Shown here piece by piece: positions 1 to 8,533 of a DNA stretch of 64,000 nucleotides; the stretch's first letter is position 1; every line of letters begins with the position of its first letter. The position numbers and the translations under genes were made by a program. Source of the DNA: Fodinibius sp052060035 (GTDB taxonomy: Bacteria > Bacteroidota > Rhodothermia > Balneolales > Balneolaceae); contig NZ_JBPOEA010000002.1 of NCBI RefSeq assembly GCF_052060035.1, forward strand, positions 1-64,000, given 5' to 3'. The notes below the pieces were generated by a model. That model was given only the letters and a program-made list of their open reading frames with translations, was not told the DNA's origin and did not search any database.

Positions 1-1769
1 GCCTGCACAATATGCGCACCATTCAGCATTTGCCGCGCGAAAAGCAGATGCAAAAGGCGACAGAAACCATGGAGCTGTATGCTCCGCTGGCCCATCGCTT
101 TGGGCTATTTAGTATCAAAAGCGAGCTCGAGGATCTTTGTTTTAAGGTTATTGATCCCAATTCCTATAAGTTTATCGCTCGAAAGCTCAGGGAAAAGAAA
201 GAAGCCCGGGAAGCTTTTATCGAGGAATTCATGGATCCTATTGATGAGGAGTTAGGTAAACAGGGCTTTACATTTGAGATGAAAGGGCGCCCCAAGCATA
301 TTTATTCCATCTTTCGGAAGATGCAGCGCCAGCAAAAGCCGTTTGAGGAGATTTACGATCTTTTTGCCATCCGTATTATTCTTGAAGAGCCCCATACCAA
401 GGAGGATTGCTGGAGGGTATATTCAATAATTACTGATTGGTATACACCCATTCCCAAGCGGTTTCGTGACTTTATTTCGGTGCCGAAAGCCAACGGCTAT
501 CAGTCGTTACACACTACGGTTATCACGAAAAAGGGACGCAAGGTAGAGGTACAGATTCGCACCCGACACATGGACGATATTGCCGAAAAGGGCGTGGCTG
601 CCCACTGGAAGTATAAAGAGGGAAAAGAGGGTGGCTCCGAAACATTGGAGAAGTTTGTCCACTGGGTGCGCGATGTATTGGATAATCCTCGTCCCGATGC
701 GGCTACCGAGTTTGTCAAGGATTTTCAGTTGAATCTGTATCAGGATGAAATCTATGTATTTACGCCCGATGGTGAGCTGCGCACGCTTCCGCAGGGGGCA
801 ACACCCATTGATTTTGCTTTTGACATCCATAGTGAGATTGGGGAACGAGCAATTGCGGCCAAAGTAAATGGTAAAATGGCCCCCCTCCGCCAAAAGCTGG
901 ATATCGGTGATCAGGTTGAGATCATCACGGGAAATAAAATTAATCTTAATCCCGACTGGATTAATGATGTTGTTACCCATAAGGCCAAGTCTCGTATTCG
1001 GCAATATATCAAGCAGAAAGAACGGCAAAAGGCCGAAGAGGGACGCGAAATATGGGAGAAAAGAGCCAAGCGCGCCAATATCGAAATATCGGAACAGGAT
1101 TTAACTCGCATCGCCCAAAAGTTGAAATTCGATTCTACACAGGATCTTTTTTATGACATTGGAAAGGGTAGCTTTGATGTGAATGAGCTCTATGATGTGG
1201 TTAAGCAGTTTACCAGTAAGGGACGTATTGACGATAAAGAGGATGAAGATAAGCCGGCCCCTGTAACGGAAGAGGAAATACAGGAAACCTATATCAATGC
1301 TGCGCGTTCGATCAGTGATGATAAGGCATTGGTTATTAATGGTGAGCTTACCAATGTGAAATACAGTTACGCCAATTGCTGTAATCCTATTCCCGGTGAT
1401 GATGTGATGGGCTTTATCAGTCGAACCGGTGATGTGAAGGTGCATCGATCAAATTGCAAGAATATTCACCACCTGATACAAACTGATGGGGAACGAATTG
1501 TTGATGTTTCTTGGGCGAAAAATATTGATTCCAAATTTCTCGGGGCTGTTAAAGTCATTGGTGAAGATCGGGTGGGTATGATCAACGATATTACCGATGT
1601 GCTGTCGAAATCGCTGGAAACAAACATGAAAAGCATTAACGTAAGTAGCGACAGTGGAATGTTTGAAGGCATTCTTACGGTCTACGTTGATGATATTGAT
1701 CACCTTGGACGTATCATCAATAAATTGCAGAAAGTGGGAGGCGTAAAAAGCGTATTTAGGTACGAATAA
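1..1769 (+). CDS. rel: Bifunctional (p)ppGpp synthetase/hydrolase Rel/SpoT, 5' end outside window
   Basis: The stringent-response enzyme that makes and degrades (p)ppGpp. The reading frame is open from the first bases (codons for L-H-N precede MRTIQHL), matching the LHNMRT end of the HD hydrolase domain, so the gene starts upstream of the window. Counting from the Met at 12: synthetase domain about residues 85-205 with RFRD at 150-153 and NGYQSLHTT at 161-169; TGS domain about 247-310; conserved cysteine region with NCCNPIPG about 455-490; C-terminal ACT domain about 510-585. The RFRD motif resembles the RxKD type of bifunctional Rel/SpoT rather than the ExDD type of RelA-only enzymes. That class assignment is inference, because most of the hydrolase domain is not visible. 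Confidence 0.95.
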   Translation, partial: LHNMRTIQHLPREKQMQKATETMELYAPLAHRFGLFSIKSELEDLCFKVIDPNSYKFIARKLREKKEAREAFIEEFMDPIDEELGKQGFTFEMKGRPKHIYSIFRKMQRQQKPFEEIYDLFAIRIILEEPHTKEDCWRVYSIITDWYTPIPKRFRDFISVPKANGYQSLHTTVITKKGRKVEVQIRTRHMDDIAEKGVAAHWKYKEGKEGGSETLEKFVHWVRDVLDNPRPDAATEFVKDFQLNLYQDEIYVFTPDGELRTLPQGATPIDFAFDIHSEIGERAIAAKVNGKMAPLRQKLDIGDQVEIITGNKINLNPDWINDVVTHKAKSRIRQYIKQKERQKAEEGREIWEKRAKRANIEISEQDLTRIAQKLKFDSTQDLFYDIGKGSFDVNELYDVVKQFTSKGRIDDKEDEDKPAPVTEEEIQETYINAARSISDDKALVINGELTNVKYSYANCCNPIPGDDVMGFISRTGDVKVHRSNCKNIHHLIQTDGERIVDVSWAKNIDSKFLGAVKVIGEDRVGMINDITDVLSKSLETNMKSINVSSDSGMFEGILTVYVDDIDHLGRIINKLQKVGGVKSVFRYE

Positions 1770-1840
1770 GTGATTGTTTTCGTTACTACTTACCGGACAA
1801 GATCATTTTTATCTCTGGAATAAAAGTAATATCATCAACC

Positions 1841-1862
1841 AAGCAAAATTTGATGCTTTTTT
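1841..1862 (+). terminator. Weak intrinsic terminator candidate after rel
   Basis: A five-pair stem, AAGCA with TGCTT, closes an eight-base loop and runs into six Ts. It lies about 70 bases past the rel stop codon. The stem is short and AT-rich, so termination may be inefficient. Confidence 0.35.
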
Positions 1863-1931
1863 ACGGTTAGAGGCCGGGGTCAGAGTAAAAAAGAATATCG
1901 AACTACAGAGTTAAAAAGATCATTTCAGACT

Positions 1932-2264
1932 ATGATTACCTATACAAAAAGAGATATTGTACGACGCGTTGCTGAGCAGATGGATGAACCCATGGTACAG
2001 TCCGATCCATGGGTCAATGCCGTTTTGGACGCATTGCGCGAGACGATGATGGATGCGGATCCGACGTGCCGGATTGAATTACGAGATTTTGGTGTTTTTG
2101 AAGTGAAGAAGACCAAAGCGAAGCCGAAAGCACGAAACCCTCGCACAAATGAAGAGATTTATGTGCCGGCGCATCGCAAAACACATTTTAAACCGAGCAA
2201 GCTTTTAAAAGAATTTTTAAAAGAACCTCTTGAAGAAGAGGAAGTAGAAGAAATGGAAGATTAG
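1932..2264 (+). CDS. HU/IHF-family DNA-binding protein with acidic tail
   Basis: A nucleoid protein of the HU/IHF family, 110 residues. The DNA-binding beta arm is recognisable about residues 62-85 (KARNPRTNEE, then a basic stretch ending FKPSK), after the helical dimerisation half and the conserved LRDFGVFEVK strand. It differs from typical 90-residue HU by a C-terminal extension dominated by glutamate (residues about 96-110), which could weaken DNA binding or mediate protein contacts. The ATG at 1932 gives the normal HU N terminus. The ruvX GTG begins two bases after the stop codon, so the gene probably leads the ruvX-def-fmt operon. Confidence 0.92.
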   Translation: MITYTKRDIVRRVAEQMDEPMVQSDPWVNAVLDALRETMMDADPTCRIELRDFGVFEVKKTKAKPKARNPRTNEEIYVPAHRKTHFKPSKLLKEFLKEPLEEEEVEEMED

Positions 2265-2266
2265 CC

Positions 2267-2722
2267 GTGGCAGAATATGGAAGAATAATCGGTATCGATG
2301 TAGGAACAAAGTGGATTGGTTTAGCTCGCACCGATTTATTAAAAACAGTAGCCAATCCCATTGGAACCTATCATGTGGATGACGTTTTTGAAGCTCTTGA
2401 AGAACAGCTTGAAAATGAAAACGTCGAAAAAGTGGTGGTCGGTTGGCCCCTTACTCCTGAAGGGGAGGAAGGTAGAGCCATTAAAATGGTTGAGGAATTC
2501 CTGACTAAGCTTGAGGCCAAATTCCCCGATATCGAAATTGCTAAAATTGATGAGCGTTATACGACAAAAGAGGCTGTTCGAGCAATGGTTGAAGCAGGGG
2601 TTCCCAAAATGAAACGACGGGAATCTGATCGCGTAAACCAGGCTGCTGCCGCTATCATTCTCCAGAAATATATAGAACTTGTAAAAGCAAATAATGTCCG
2701 TATTACCGATCGTTACGTATGA
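2267..2722 (+). CDS. ruvX: RuvX/YqgF-family Holliday junction resolvase-like protein
   Basis: An RNase H-fold protein of the YqgF/RuvX family (151 residues), linked in other bacteria to 16S rRNA 5' maturation and to junction resolution. The N-terminal GIDVGTKWIGLA carries the first catalytic Asp (D10), VVGWPL the central strand, and IDERYTTKEA the conserved Glu region; the C-terminal RVNQAAAAIIL is the usual DxxAA-type end with Asn in place of Asp. The start is GTG, since no in-frame ATG exists nearby and the preceding stop codon is two bases upstream. The 3' end overlaps def by 29 bases, indicating translational coupling. Confidence 0.9.
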   Translation: MAEYGRIIGIDVGTKWIGLARTDLLKTVANPIGTYHVDDVFEALEEQLENENVEKVVVGWPLTPEGEEGRAIKMVEEFLTKLEAKFPDIEIAKIDERYTTKEAVRAMVEAGVPKMKRRESDRVNQAAAAIILQKYIELVKANNVRITDRYV

Positions 2723-3266
2723 TGATGAGGTGCTTCGCAAAGAGGCAGAACCCGTCGAAGAAAACACACCCGAAATTCAGCAACTTATCGACGATATGTT
2801 CGATACCATGTACAATGCTGATGGGGTCGGACTTGCTGCTCCGCAAATAGGGAGATTGCATCGAATTTTTGTAGCTGATGCTGATCCTATGACCGAAGAA
2901 GAGCAAGGCAGCAAATATGGTCCTTTAGTGTTAATCAATCCTGAGATAACCTTCGAAAGTGAAGAGGAAACAAAAATGGATGAAGGGTGTCTGAGCATTC
3001 CCGGGGTTAACGCATCGGTTACACGGCCCGAAAAAATTGTGGTAAATTATCTTGACCGTGATTTTAATGAGCAGGAACTGGAAGTTGACGGCTGGCTGGC
3101 AAGAGTTATTCAACACGAAACGGATCATCTGGACGGGATCTTGTTTTTGGATCACTTATCATTATTCAAGCGTAAATTGCTGAGTTCCAAGCTAAAAGAG
3201 ATTGACGAGGGACGTGCTGAAATAGGGTACCCCACCGTTCTAAAAAAACAAGAGGCTAATAAATAG
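2694..3266 (+). CDS. def: Peptide deformylase
   Basis: Removes the N-formyl group from nascent proteins. All three family motifs are present: GVGLAAPQIG at 44-53, EGCLSIPG at 97-104 with metal ligand C99, and HETDH at 141-145 supplying two His ligands and the catalytic Glu. At 190 residues it is of normal length for a bacterial PDF. The ATG lies inside the end of ruvX in another frame, and fmt follows nine bases after the stop. The def-fmt pairing is a classic arrangement in which formylation and deformylation enzymes are co-expressed. Confidence 0.97.
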   Translation: MSVLPIVTYDDEVLRKEAEPVEENTPEIQQLIDDMFDTMYNADGVGLAAPQIGRLHRIFVADADPMTEEEQGSKYGPLVLINPEITFESEEETKMDEGCLSIPGVNASVTRPEKIVVNYLDRDFNEQELEVDGWLARVIQHETDHLDGILFLDHLSLFKRKLLSSKLKEIDEGRAEIGYPTVLKKQEANK

Positions 3267-3275
3267 AGGGTTTTT

Positions 3276-4184
3276 ATGCGCATCGTGTTTATGGGTTCCC
3301 CGGATTTTGCCCTTCCCAGTTTGGAACGCCTCTATGAATCTGATCACGAAATTGCTGCCGTAGTAAGTAATATTGACAAACGACGGGGTCGCCGGGTACG
3401 GCCGACGGCTGTTAAGAAAAAGGCAGTAGAACTTGATCTGCCGGTTATTGAAGTTGAAGAACTTGATGACCCCGCCTTTTATGAGGAGTTGAAGGCGTTG
3501 GAAGCGGACCTGTTTGTAGTCGTCGCATTTCGTATTTTACCGCCAGAGATTCTGGATTTGCCCGAGAAGGGATCTATTAACCTCCACGCATCACTTCTTC
3601 CCAAGTATCGTGGGGCTGCTCCTATTCACTGGGCAATTATAAATGGAGAGGATAAAACGGGCTGTACGGTTTTTTTTCTGGATGAAAATGTGGATACCGG
3701 CAATATCATCAAGCAGCAGGAAACAGCTGTTGGTCCCGACGAAACGACGGGCGATGTATACAAGCGCCTGAAAAAAATAGGTAGTAAGCTGTTATTGGAT
3801 GCGGTTGATCAGATCGATCGTGATTCGTATGAGTTGCAGAAGCAGGATCATGATAAAGCCACACCGGCTCCGAAGTTGTTTACAGAAGATTGCAAAATTG
3901 ATTTCAGCAAAAATGCTGAGGATGTTCATAACAAAATCCGAGGACTAAGCCCTTTCCCAACGGCCTGGGCGGTGCTCGATGATTTGAAATTTAACATGTA
4001 CCGTTCAGAAGTTGGTCCGTCTATGGATATCGCCCAGGGCCGCTTGCAAATGTATAATGATGAACTGCTGGTAGGCTGCAAAGATGCCAGTGTAGTATTG
4101 AAAGAAGTACAGCTGGAGGGTAAAAAGCGGATGAGTGGCAAGGATTTCATGAACGGATACAGCGGGGAGGGAATGCTACATTAA
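3276..4184 (+). CDS. fmt: Methionyl-tRNA formyltransferase
   Basis: Transfers a formyl group from 10-formyl-tetrahydrofolate to initiator Met-tRNA. The formyltransferase domain spans about residues 1-190 with the signature INLHASLLPKYRGAAPI (N102, H104) and D140 in LDENVDTGNI, equivalent to the catalytic Asn/His/Asp triad. The C-terminal OB-like domain begins near residue 205 (LSPFPTAWA). Length of 302 residues is slightly short of the usual 310-315. The gene closes the HU-ruvX-def-fmt operon; an intergenic region with a possible new promoter follows. Confidence 0.96.
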   Translation: MRIVFMGSPDFALPSLERLYESDHEIAAVVSNIDKRRGRRVRPTAVKKKAVELDLPVIEVEELDDPAFYEELKALEADLFVVVAFRILPPEILDLPEKGSINLHASLLPKYRGAAPIHWAIINGEDKTGCTVFFLDENVDTGNIIKQQETAVGPDETTGDVYKRLKKIGSKLLLDAVDQIDRDSYELQKQDHDKATPAPKLFTEDCKIDFSKNAEDVHNKIRGLSPFPTAWAVLDDLKFNMYRSEVGPSMDIAQGRLQMYNDELLVGCKDASVVLKEVQLEGKKRMSGKDFMNGYSGEGMLH

Positions 4185-4208
4185 AATATCATAAAAAGGA
4201 AAATTGTA

Positions 4209-4239
4209 TTGACAAATAATCAGATAATTGTCATATAAT
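4209..4239 (+). promoter_or_regulatory. Candidate promoter for the ankyrin gene
   Basis: TTGACA at 4209-4214 and TATAAT at 4234-4239 are perfect sigma-70-like hexamers, but their spacing of 19 bases is two longer than the optimum. The -10-like element ends 38 bases before the ATG. Bacteroidota housekeeping sigma factors usually prefer a different -7 element, so this may be chance in an AT-rich gap. Confidence 0.4.
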
Positions 4240-4277
4240 CATATTCACTTTTACCCTGCAATAAAACTACAGATAAT

Positions 4278-4967
4278 ATGGAGTTATCATCATTTTTGGA
4301 TGCCGCTAAAAAGGGAAACTTGTCAAAAGTAAAAAAGTTACGGGATGAGGATAATGATATTAATCAAACTGCCAAGAATGGTGTTACAGCGCTCATTTTA
4401 GCAGCTGAAAACAATCATGCCGACGTTGTAGAGTATCTGCTGAGCGAAGGTGCGGATGTTACGGCTTCAACAACGATGGGCGGGACGGCCGTTAGCAGAG
4501 CTGCCGAAAGTGGATATGTTGATATTATTCAAAAGCTGTTGGACCATGGAGCGCAGGCCGGTGACTTGGCTCTTATTGCGGCAGCCCGCGAAGGAAATTT
4601 GGAGGCCGTACAGTTACTGATCGAACATGGGGCCAATGTTAATGCCGAGCAGAGATGGGGACTGACTCCCTTGATGCTTGCTGCTCGTGAAGGGCACCTG
4701 GATATCGTTAATTATCTGCTGAGTATGAAAGCAAAGATTAAGGTGAAGGATAAAAACGGTAATTCAGCCTTGTCGCTGGCATTGGATAACGACCATGCTG
4801 AGATTGCCAATCAACTGCGGCGTGCCGGCGCAAAAGCCGATGCAAGCAAGGATGCCGACTCCGACTTAGATGAAGAGGACGCCGAAGATCTGCTTGATAC
4901 CGATGATTTTGATGATCTTATTGACGAAGAAGAAATTCCCGAGGATGTCGATCTGGATGAAGATTAG
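4278..4967 (+). CDS. Ankyrin-repeat protein with acidic C-terminal tail
   Basis: A 229-residue soluble protein built of about five ankyrin repeats over residues 5-185. The repeat consensus is plain in GVTALILAAENNHADVVEYL, GGTAVSRAAESGYVDII and GLTPLMLAAREGHLDIVNYL. From about residue 190 the chain becomes a highly acidic Asp/Glu tail. No signal peptide is visible. Ankyrin repeats are protein-binding scaffolds, so a partner is expected but cannot be named. The gene stands alone between fmt and gapA, both on the same strand. Confidence 0.85.
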   Translation: MELSSFLDAAKKGNLSKVKKLRDEDNDINQTAKNGVTALILAAENNHADVVEYLLSEGADVTASTTMGGTAVSRAAESGYVDIIQKLLDHGAQAGDLALIAAAREGNLEAVQLLIEHGANVNAEQRWGLTPLMLAAREGHLDIVNYLLSMKAKIKVKDKNGNSALSLALDNDHAEIANQLRRAGAKADASKDADSDLDEEDAEDLLDTDDFDDLIDEEEIPEDVDLDED

Positions 4968-5041
4968 AAGGTAATTTAATATCAGGATATAGTTTACAAA
5001 AGATCGTTTGAACTCTTATTTTTAGTTGAAATTCAATAATA

Positions 5042-5057
5042 CGCGATTTTTATCGCG
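5042..5057 (+). promoter_or_regulatory. Hairpin in the gapA upstream region
   Basis: A perfect inverted repeat, CGCGAT-TTTT-ATCGCG, lies 35 bases before the gapA ATG. It is not followed by a T-run, so it is not a terminator; it could be a 5'-UTR stem that affects mRNA stability or an operator. A second hairpin lies between it and the start codon. Confidence 0.5.
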
Positions 5058-5071
5058 AGAACTTTAACGAA

Positions 5072-5087
5072 GTAACGAAAAGGTTAC
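5072..5087 (+). promoter_or_regulatory. Second hairpin directly before the gapA start
   Basis: GTAAC and GTTAC form a five-pair stem around the loop GAAAAG, ending five bases before the gapA ATG. It occupies the position where a ribosome binding site would be expected and could modulate initiation. Confidence 0.4.
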
Positions 5088-5092
5088 AATTT

Positions 5093-6097
5093 ATGAGTAA
5101 AATTAATATTGGTATTAATGGTTTCGGGCGCATTGGAAGATTGGTGACGCGATCTATTATGGCGTACCACAAAGATGATATAAATGTTGTTGGCGTTAAT
5201 GATTTGATGGATGCGGAAACGCTTGCCTACCTCTTTAAACGTGATTCTGTTCACGGTACTTATGACGGAGAGGTAAGCTACACTGATGACAGTATTACGA
5301 TTGACGGAATGGAGATTGGTATCTCATCCGAAAAAGACCCCGCCAACTTAAAGTGGGGAGAGCGCGGTGCTGATATCATTGTTGAATCTACCGGATTGTT
5401 CCGTACAAAGGAAGGGGCTTCCAAACACCTCGAAGCGGGCGCTGAAAAAGTAATTATTTCTGCTCCTGCCAAAGGAGATGGCGATGTGAAAACCGTCGTA
5501 TTGGGAGTTAATGAAGAAATTATTGATGAGGACACCCAAATTTATTCCAACGCAAGTTGTACAACCAACTGTTTGGCTCCAATGGTGAAAGTACTACATG
5601 ATGCTTTTGGACTCGAAAGAGGATTCATGACAACTACCCATGCTTATACCGGAAGCCAAAATATTTTGGATGGACCGCACAAAGACCCACGTCGCGGGCG
5701 TACGGCAGCACATAATATTGTTCCAACGACTACCGGTGCTGCACAGGCTGTAGAACTGGTATTACCCGAATTGGAAGGTCGATTAGATGGAAGTGCTATT
5801 CGCGTTCCGGTACCCGACGGGTCATTGACCGATCTTACTGCGATTTTAGATAAAGATGTAACAGTTGAAGAGGTTCATGAAGCGTTTAAAAATGCAGCAG
5901 ATGGCTCCATGAAAGGCGTACTGCAGTATTCGGATGAGGAGCTTGTTTCTACCGACATCCTTACAAATCCCCACTCATGTATTTATGACAGTGGATTTAC
6001 CAAGGCGAACGGGAACTTGGTTAAAATTCTTGCTTGGTATGATAACGAAGCAGGATATTCTGCACGTACCGCTGATTTAATTAAAAAAATCGCCTAA
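5093..6097 (+). CDS. gapA: Glyceraldehyde-3-phosphate dehydrogenase, type I
   Basis: Glycolytic/gluconeogenic enzyme converting glyceraldehyde-3-phosphate and NAD to 1,3-bisphosphoglycerate. NAD-binding INGFGRIGRL is at residues 8-17, the catalytic cysteine C156 lies in SNASCTTNCLAP, and H183 in TTTHAYTG. The C-terminal WYDNEAGYS signature is intact. At 334 residues it is of standard length. D37 after the second strand is typical of NAD-preferring enzymes. The gene is monocistronic: two UTR hairpins precede it and a strong terminator follows. Confidence 0.98.
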   Translation: MSKINIGINGFGRIGRLVTRSIMAYHKDDINVVGVNDLMDAETLAYLFKRDSVHGTYDGEVSYTDDSITIDGMEIGISSEKDPANLKWGERGADIIVESTGLFRTKEGASKHLEAGAEKVIISAPAKGDGDVKTVVLGVNEEIIDEDTQIYSNASCTTNCLAPMVKVLHDAFGLERGFMTTTHAYTGSQNILDGPHKDPRRGRTAAHNIVPTTTGAAQAVELVLPELEGRLDGSAIRVPVPDGSLTDLTAILDKDVTVEEVHEAFKNAADGSMKGVLQYSDEELVSTDILTNPHSCIYDSGFTKANGNLVKILAWYDNEAGYSARTADLIKKIA

Positions 6098-6104
6098 CGT
6101 TTAG

Positions 6105-6144
6105 CTGGTGGAATCACTTTAGGTGGTTCCACCAGTACTTTTTT
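6105..6144 (+). terminator. Intrinsic terminator of gapA
   Basis: A nine-pair stem (CTGGTGGAA with TTCCACCAG) with a 13-base loop is followed by six Ts. It starts seven bases after the gapA stop and ends just before the tRNA gene. Confidence 0.85.
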
Positions 6145-6145
6145 C

Positions 6146-6219
6146 CGGGACGTAGCGCAGTCCGGTAGCGCACCACGTTCGGGACGTGGGGGTCGCTGGT
6201 TCAAATCCAGTCGTCCCGA
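6146..6219 (+). tRNA. tRNA-Pro, anticodon CGG
   Basis: A full cloverleaf can be drawn: acceptor stem CGGGACG with CGTCCCG, D arm with GCGC stems, anticodon stem CCACG/CGTGG enclosing the loop TTCGGGA (anticodon CGG at 6180-6182, reading CCG), and T arm GCTGG-TTCAAAT-CCAGT. The discriminator base is A6219. CCA is not encoded. A terminator follows within ten bases. Confidence 0.96.
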
Positions 6220-6225
6220 CAAATC

Positions 6226-6251
6226 AAGGTCAGAGTTATTCTGACCTTTTT
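6226..6251 (+). terminator. Intrinsic terminator of tRNA-Pro
   Basis: An eight-pair stem, AAGGTCAG with CTGACCTT, around a seven-base AT-rich loop, merging into a T-run. It begins seven bases past the tRNA. Confidence 0.85.
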
Positions 6252-6277
6252 CATTTTAATAGAATAAGTTGAGGCTT

Positions 6278-6730
6278 ATGATTGATTGGAAACAGGTAAA
6301 TGAGTACGCAGGGAAAGGGAATCCCGATCCCCCCAGAAGAGTTGAAAAGTCTGAGGAAGAGTGGAAGCAAGATCTCACCGATGAGCAGTTTTATGTGACC
6401 CGTAAACATGGCACAGAGCGACCGGGAACGGGCGAATATTGCGAAAGTCACCAACCGGGTTTGTATGCTTGTGTGTGTTGTGGAACAGAGTTATTTGATT
6501 CTACTGAGAAGTTTGAATCGGCCTCGGGTTGGCCCAGTTTTACTGAGTCGGTTGCAGATAATGTGATAAAATACGAGGAGGATTACAGCCATGGTATGCA
6601 GCGTATCGAGGTGTTATGCAATGTTTGTGATGCCCACCTAGGTCATGTTTTTCCGGATGGACCTAAACCCACCGGACTCCGTTATTGTGTCAATTCGGCG
6701 TCACTACAGCTTATAAAAAAAGCCGATTAG
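6278..6730 (+). CDS. msrB: Peptide-methionine (R)-S-oxide reductase MsrB
   Basis: Repairs methionine-R-sulfoxide in proteins. The catalytic cysteine is C137 in RYCVNSASL; two CxxC pairs, C65/C68 and C114/C117, form the structural zinc site; GWPSF and HLGHVF are the other signatures. A TTG nine bases upstream could extend the protein by three residues, but GAGG at 6271-6274 looks like a ribosome binding site for the ATG at 6278, giving 150 residues. The stop codon overlaps that of the convergent OsmC-like gene by three bases. Confidence 0.95.
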   Translation: MIDWKQVNEYAGKGNPDPPRRVEKSEEEWKQDLTDEQFYVTRKHGTERPGTGEYCESHQPGLYACVCCGTELFDSTEKFESASGWPSFTESVADNVIKYEEDYSHGMQRIEVLCNVCDAHLGHVFPDGPKPTGLRYCVNSASLQLIKKAD

Positions 6731-7140
6731 GATTTTATTTCGTAACTGTAGGAGATTTCAGAACCTTTTTCGAGGGCTTTGGAAACCGAGCAATACTTGT
6801 CGAGGGATAAATCAATAGCTCGTTTAACTTTTTTGTCGTCAAGATCACCGGTGAAAATAAAGTTCAGGTGAATGGTTTTGAATTCGGAATAGGTGTCTTT
6901 GTTTTGTCGATCTCCATCTACTACTACCTTAAGATCTTGCAAATCCTGTTTCTGTTTTTCAAGAATGCCGATGATATCAATGGCACTGCAGCCACCTACG
7001 CCGGCCAGTAAAAGTTGCATGGGACTGAAGCCGCCTTCAAGCCCGCCAATTTCTGTGGTACCGTCCATTCGGACTTTTCCGCCCTCTTCGTTTTGGGCTT
7101 CCATGTGTAAATCTTCAAGATGATCGATCGTGATTTTCAT
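6727..7140 (-). CDS. OsmC/YhfA-family protein
   Basis: A 137-residue OsmC-superfamily protein of the YhfA-like branch. The two reactive cysteines are C51 (in AGVGGCSAIDI) and C117 (in LDKYCSVSKAL), positions that in OsmC/Ohr enzymes reduce organic peroxides. The substrate of the YhfA branch is not settled. It is convergent with msrB and their coding regions overlap by four bases, so the two could interfere transcriptionally. Both are plausibly part of oxidative defence. Confidence 0.85.
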   Translation of the reverse strand: MKITIDHLEDLHMEAQNEEGGKVRMDGTTEIGGLEGGFSPMQLLLAGVGGCSAIDIIGILEKQKQDLQDLKVVVDGDRQNKDTYSEFKTIHLNFIFTGDLDDKKVKRAIDLSLDKYCSVSKALEKGSEISYSYEIKS

Positions 7141-7207
7141 AGAGGATAAAATTTTTACAGAGTTGATTAGGATGTGAAGGTACCGAAATGATAAGTCCTA
7201 AAAAAAC

Positions 7208-8425
7208 TCAACCATCGGCTTTAGGAGCAGGCATTGTAACTTTTATGGTTGTCCCTTTTTCCGGCGTTGATGATACCTTAATATCAGCGTTGCATATATC
7301 ACTAAATGCCTTTACGGTGGGCATCCCCAAACCATAGCTTGTTTCGTTATTCGTTCCGGCACGACCACCGCTTTCTTTTTTCTCAAACAGGTGTTGCAGT
7401 ATTTCTTCAGTCATTCCAATGCCATCATCAGAAACGGTAGTAACCAGCTTGTTTGAGCGATAACAAACATGGACATTCACTTTTTTACCTCTTGGAGTAA
7501 ATTTGAGCGCATTTGAGATAAGATTGGTTACGATTCTTTCATATTTATGTTTGTCGAACATGACCGGAGGTATAGAATTTTCAATTGTTAAAGATAATTC
7601 TACACCTTTATTGTTAGCCGAAAATTGAAACATGCTGATAATATTCTTCAGTCCTTTTACAGGCCTATAGATTTCCGGCTGATACTTGATTTGACCAAAT
7701 TGAACCTGCTCGGTGTCAAGCAACTCCGAAATGATGCGATCAATTTGTGTAGCTCCTTCGGTAATGATTTGATTTAACAGTGATTGGTCTTCTTCATCCA
7801 AATCATCTTCTTGCAGAGTTTCAGCGGCCCCCATAATGCCGGTTAATGGATTACGAATATCATGCGAGGCTACTTTTAATAATCGGTCTTTGAAACCCAC
7901 CAACTGTTGAAGTTCATATTCACGTTTGCGTAGTTCAAGACGTGCCATAACCTCATCTGCCAGCGTCTGTAGACTTTCGCGCTGCTCATCCAAAAGTGAT
8001 CTTTCTTTAAAATCAAGAACACAAATACTCCCAATTGCATTATTACTATCAGTAATGAGCGGGGCACCAGCATAAAATCGATAGTTTGGATCATTTTTTA
8101 CATAATCGAAATTTGCAAATCGCGGGTCTTCGGATAGGTTTTTTACTTCAAAAAAATCATTATCCAGGGTTGTATAATGGCAGATACTTTCAGACCTTGA
8201 TAGGCTATTTTGATTCGTCCCCACACAGGATTTCGACCACTGTTCGTTAGAATCAACTAAATTGATAAAGGCAACTGGCGTTTCACTGATTTGGCTTGCC
8301 AGTGTAGTAAGGGCATCAAATTCCTTTTCCGGCAGGGTGTGTAAAATATTATAAGAGTGTAATTCCTGGAGGCGCTGTTGCTCATTTTCCGGGAGGGGAA
8401 AATTTTGATTTTTGGGTTGTTGCAT
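7208..8425 (-). CDS. Soluble GAF-domain sensor histidine kinase
   Basis: A cytoplasmic two-component kinase of about 405 residues. An N-terminal GAF domain (about 15-170; the ERL..YNIL.T.PE.EFD..T..A opening is typical) is followed by a short helical linker, HisKA with phospho-acceptor H188 in ASHDIRNPL, and HATPase_c with N box NLISNALKF (about N305), G1 DDGIGM and G2 GLGMP. No membrane segment is present. A TTG nine codons upstream is possible, but the ATG at 8425 gives the usual GAF-kinase start. It diverges from the response regulator at 8534 with about 108 bases between them, its likely partner. Confidence 0.92.
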   Translation of the reverse strand: MQQPKNQNFPLPENEQQRLQELHSYNILHTLPEKEFDALTTLASQISETPVAFINLVDSNEQWSKSCVGTNQNSLSRSESICHYTTLDNDFFEVKNLSEDPRFANFDYVKNDPNYRFYAGAPLITDSNNAIGSICVLDFKERSLLDEQRESLQTLADEVMARLELRKREYELQQLVGFKDRLLKVASHDIRNPLTGIMGAAETLQEDDLDEEDQSLLNQIITEGATQIDRIISELLDTEQVQFGQIKYQPEIYRPVKGLKNIISMFQFSANNKGVELSLTIENSIPPVMFDKHKYERIVTNLISNALKFTPRGKKVNVHVCYRSNKLVTTVSDDGIGMTEEILQHLFEKKESGGRAGTNNETSYGLGMPTVKAFSDICNADIKVSSTPEKGTTIKVTMPAPKADG

Positions 8426-8533
8426 AAATTGCTTTTTTAGGGATAATGTCAATTATTGTTACCAATTCTTATCCGCTGTAATGGGTCTAATGTAAGATTC
8501 TTATCACTGTTTTGTTAATTGTAGTATTCAGAT

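Noticed and set aside
507..1028. A 173-residue minus-strand frame inside rel
   Set aside because: Antisense shadow of the conserved synthetase and TGS domains; no motifs of its own.
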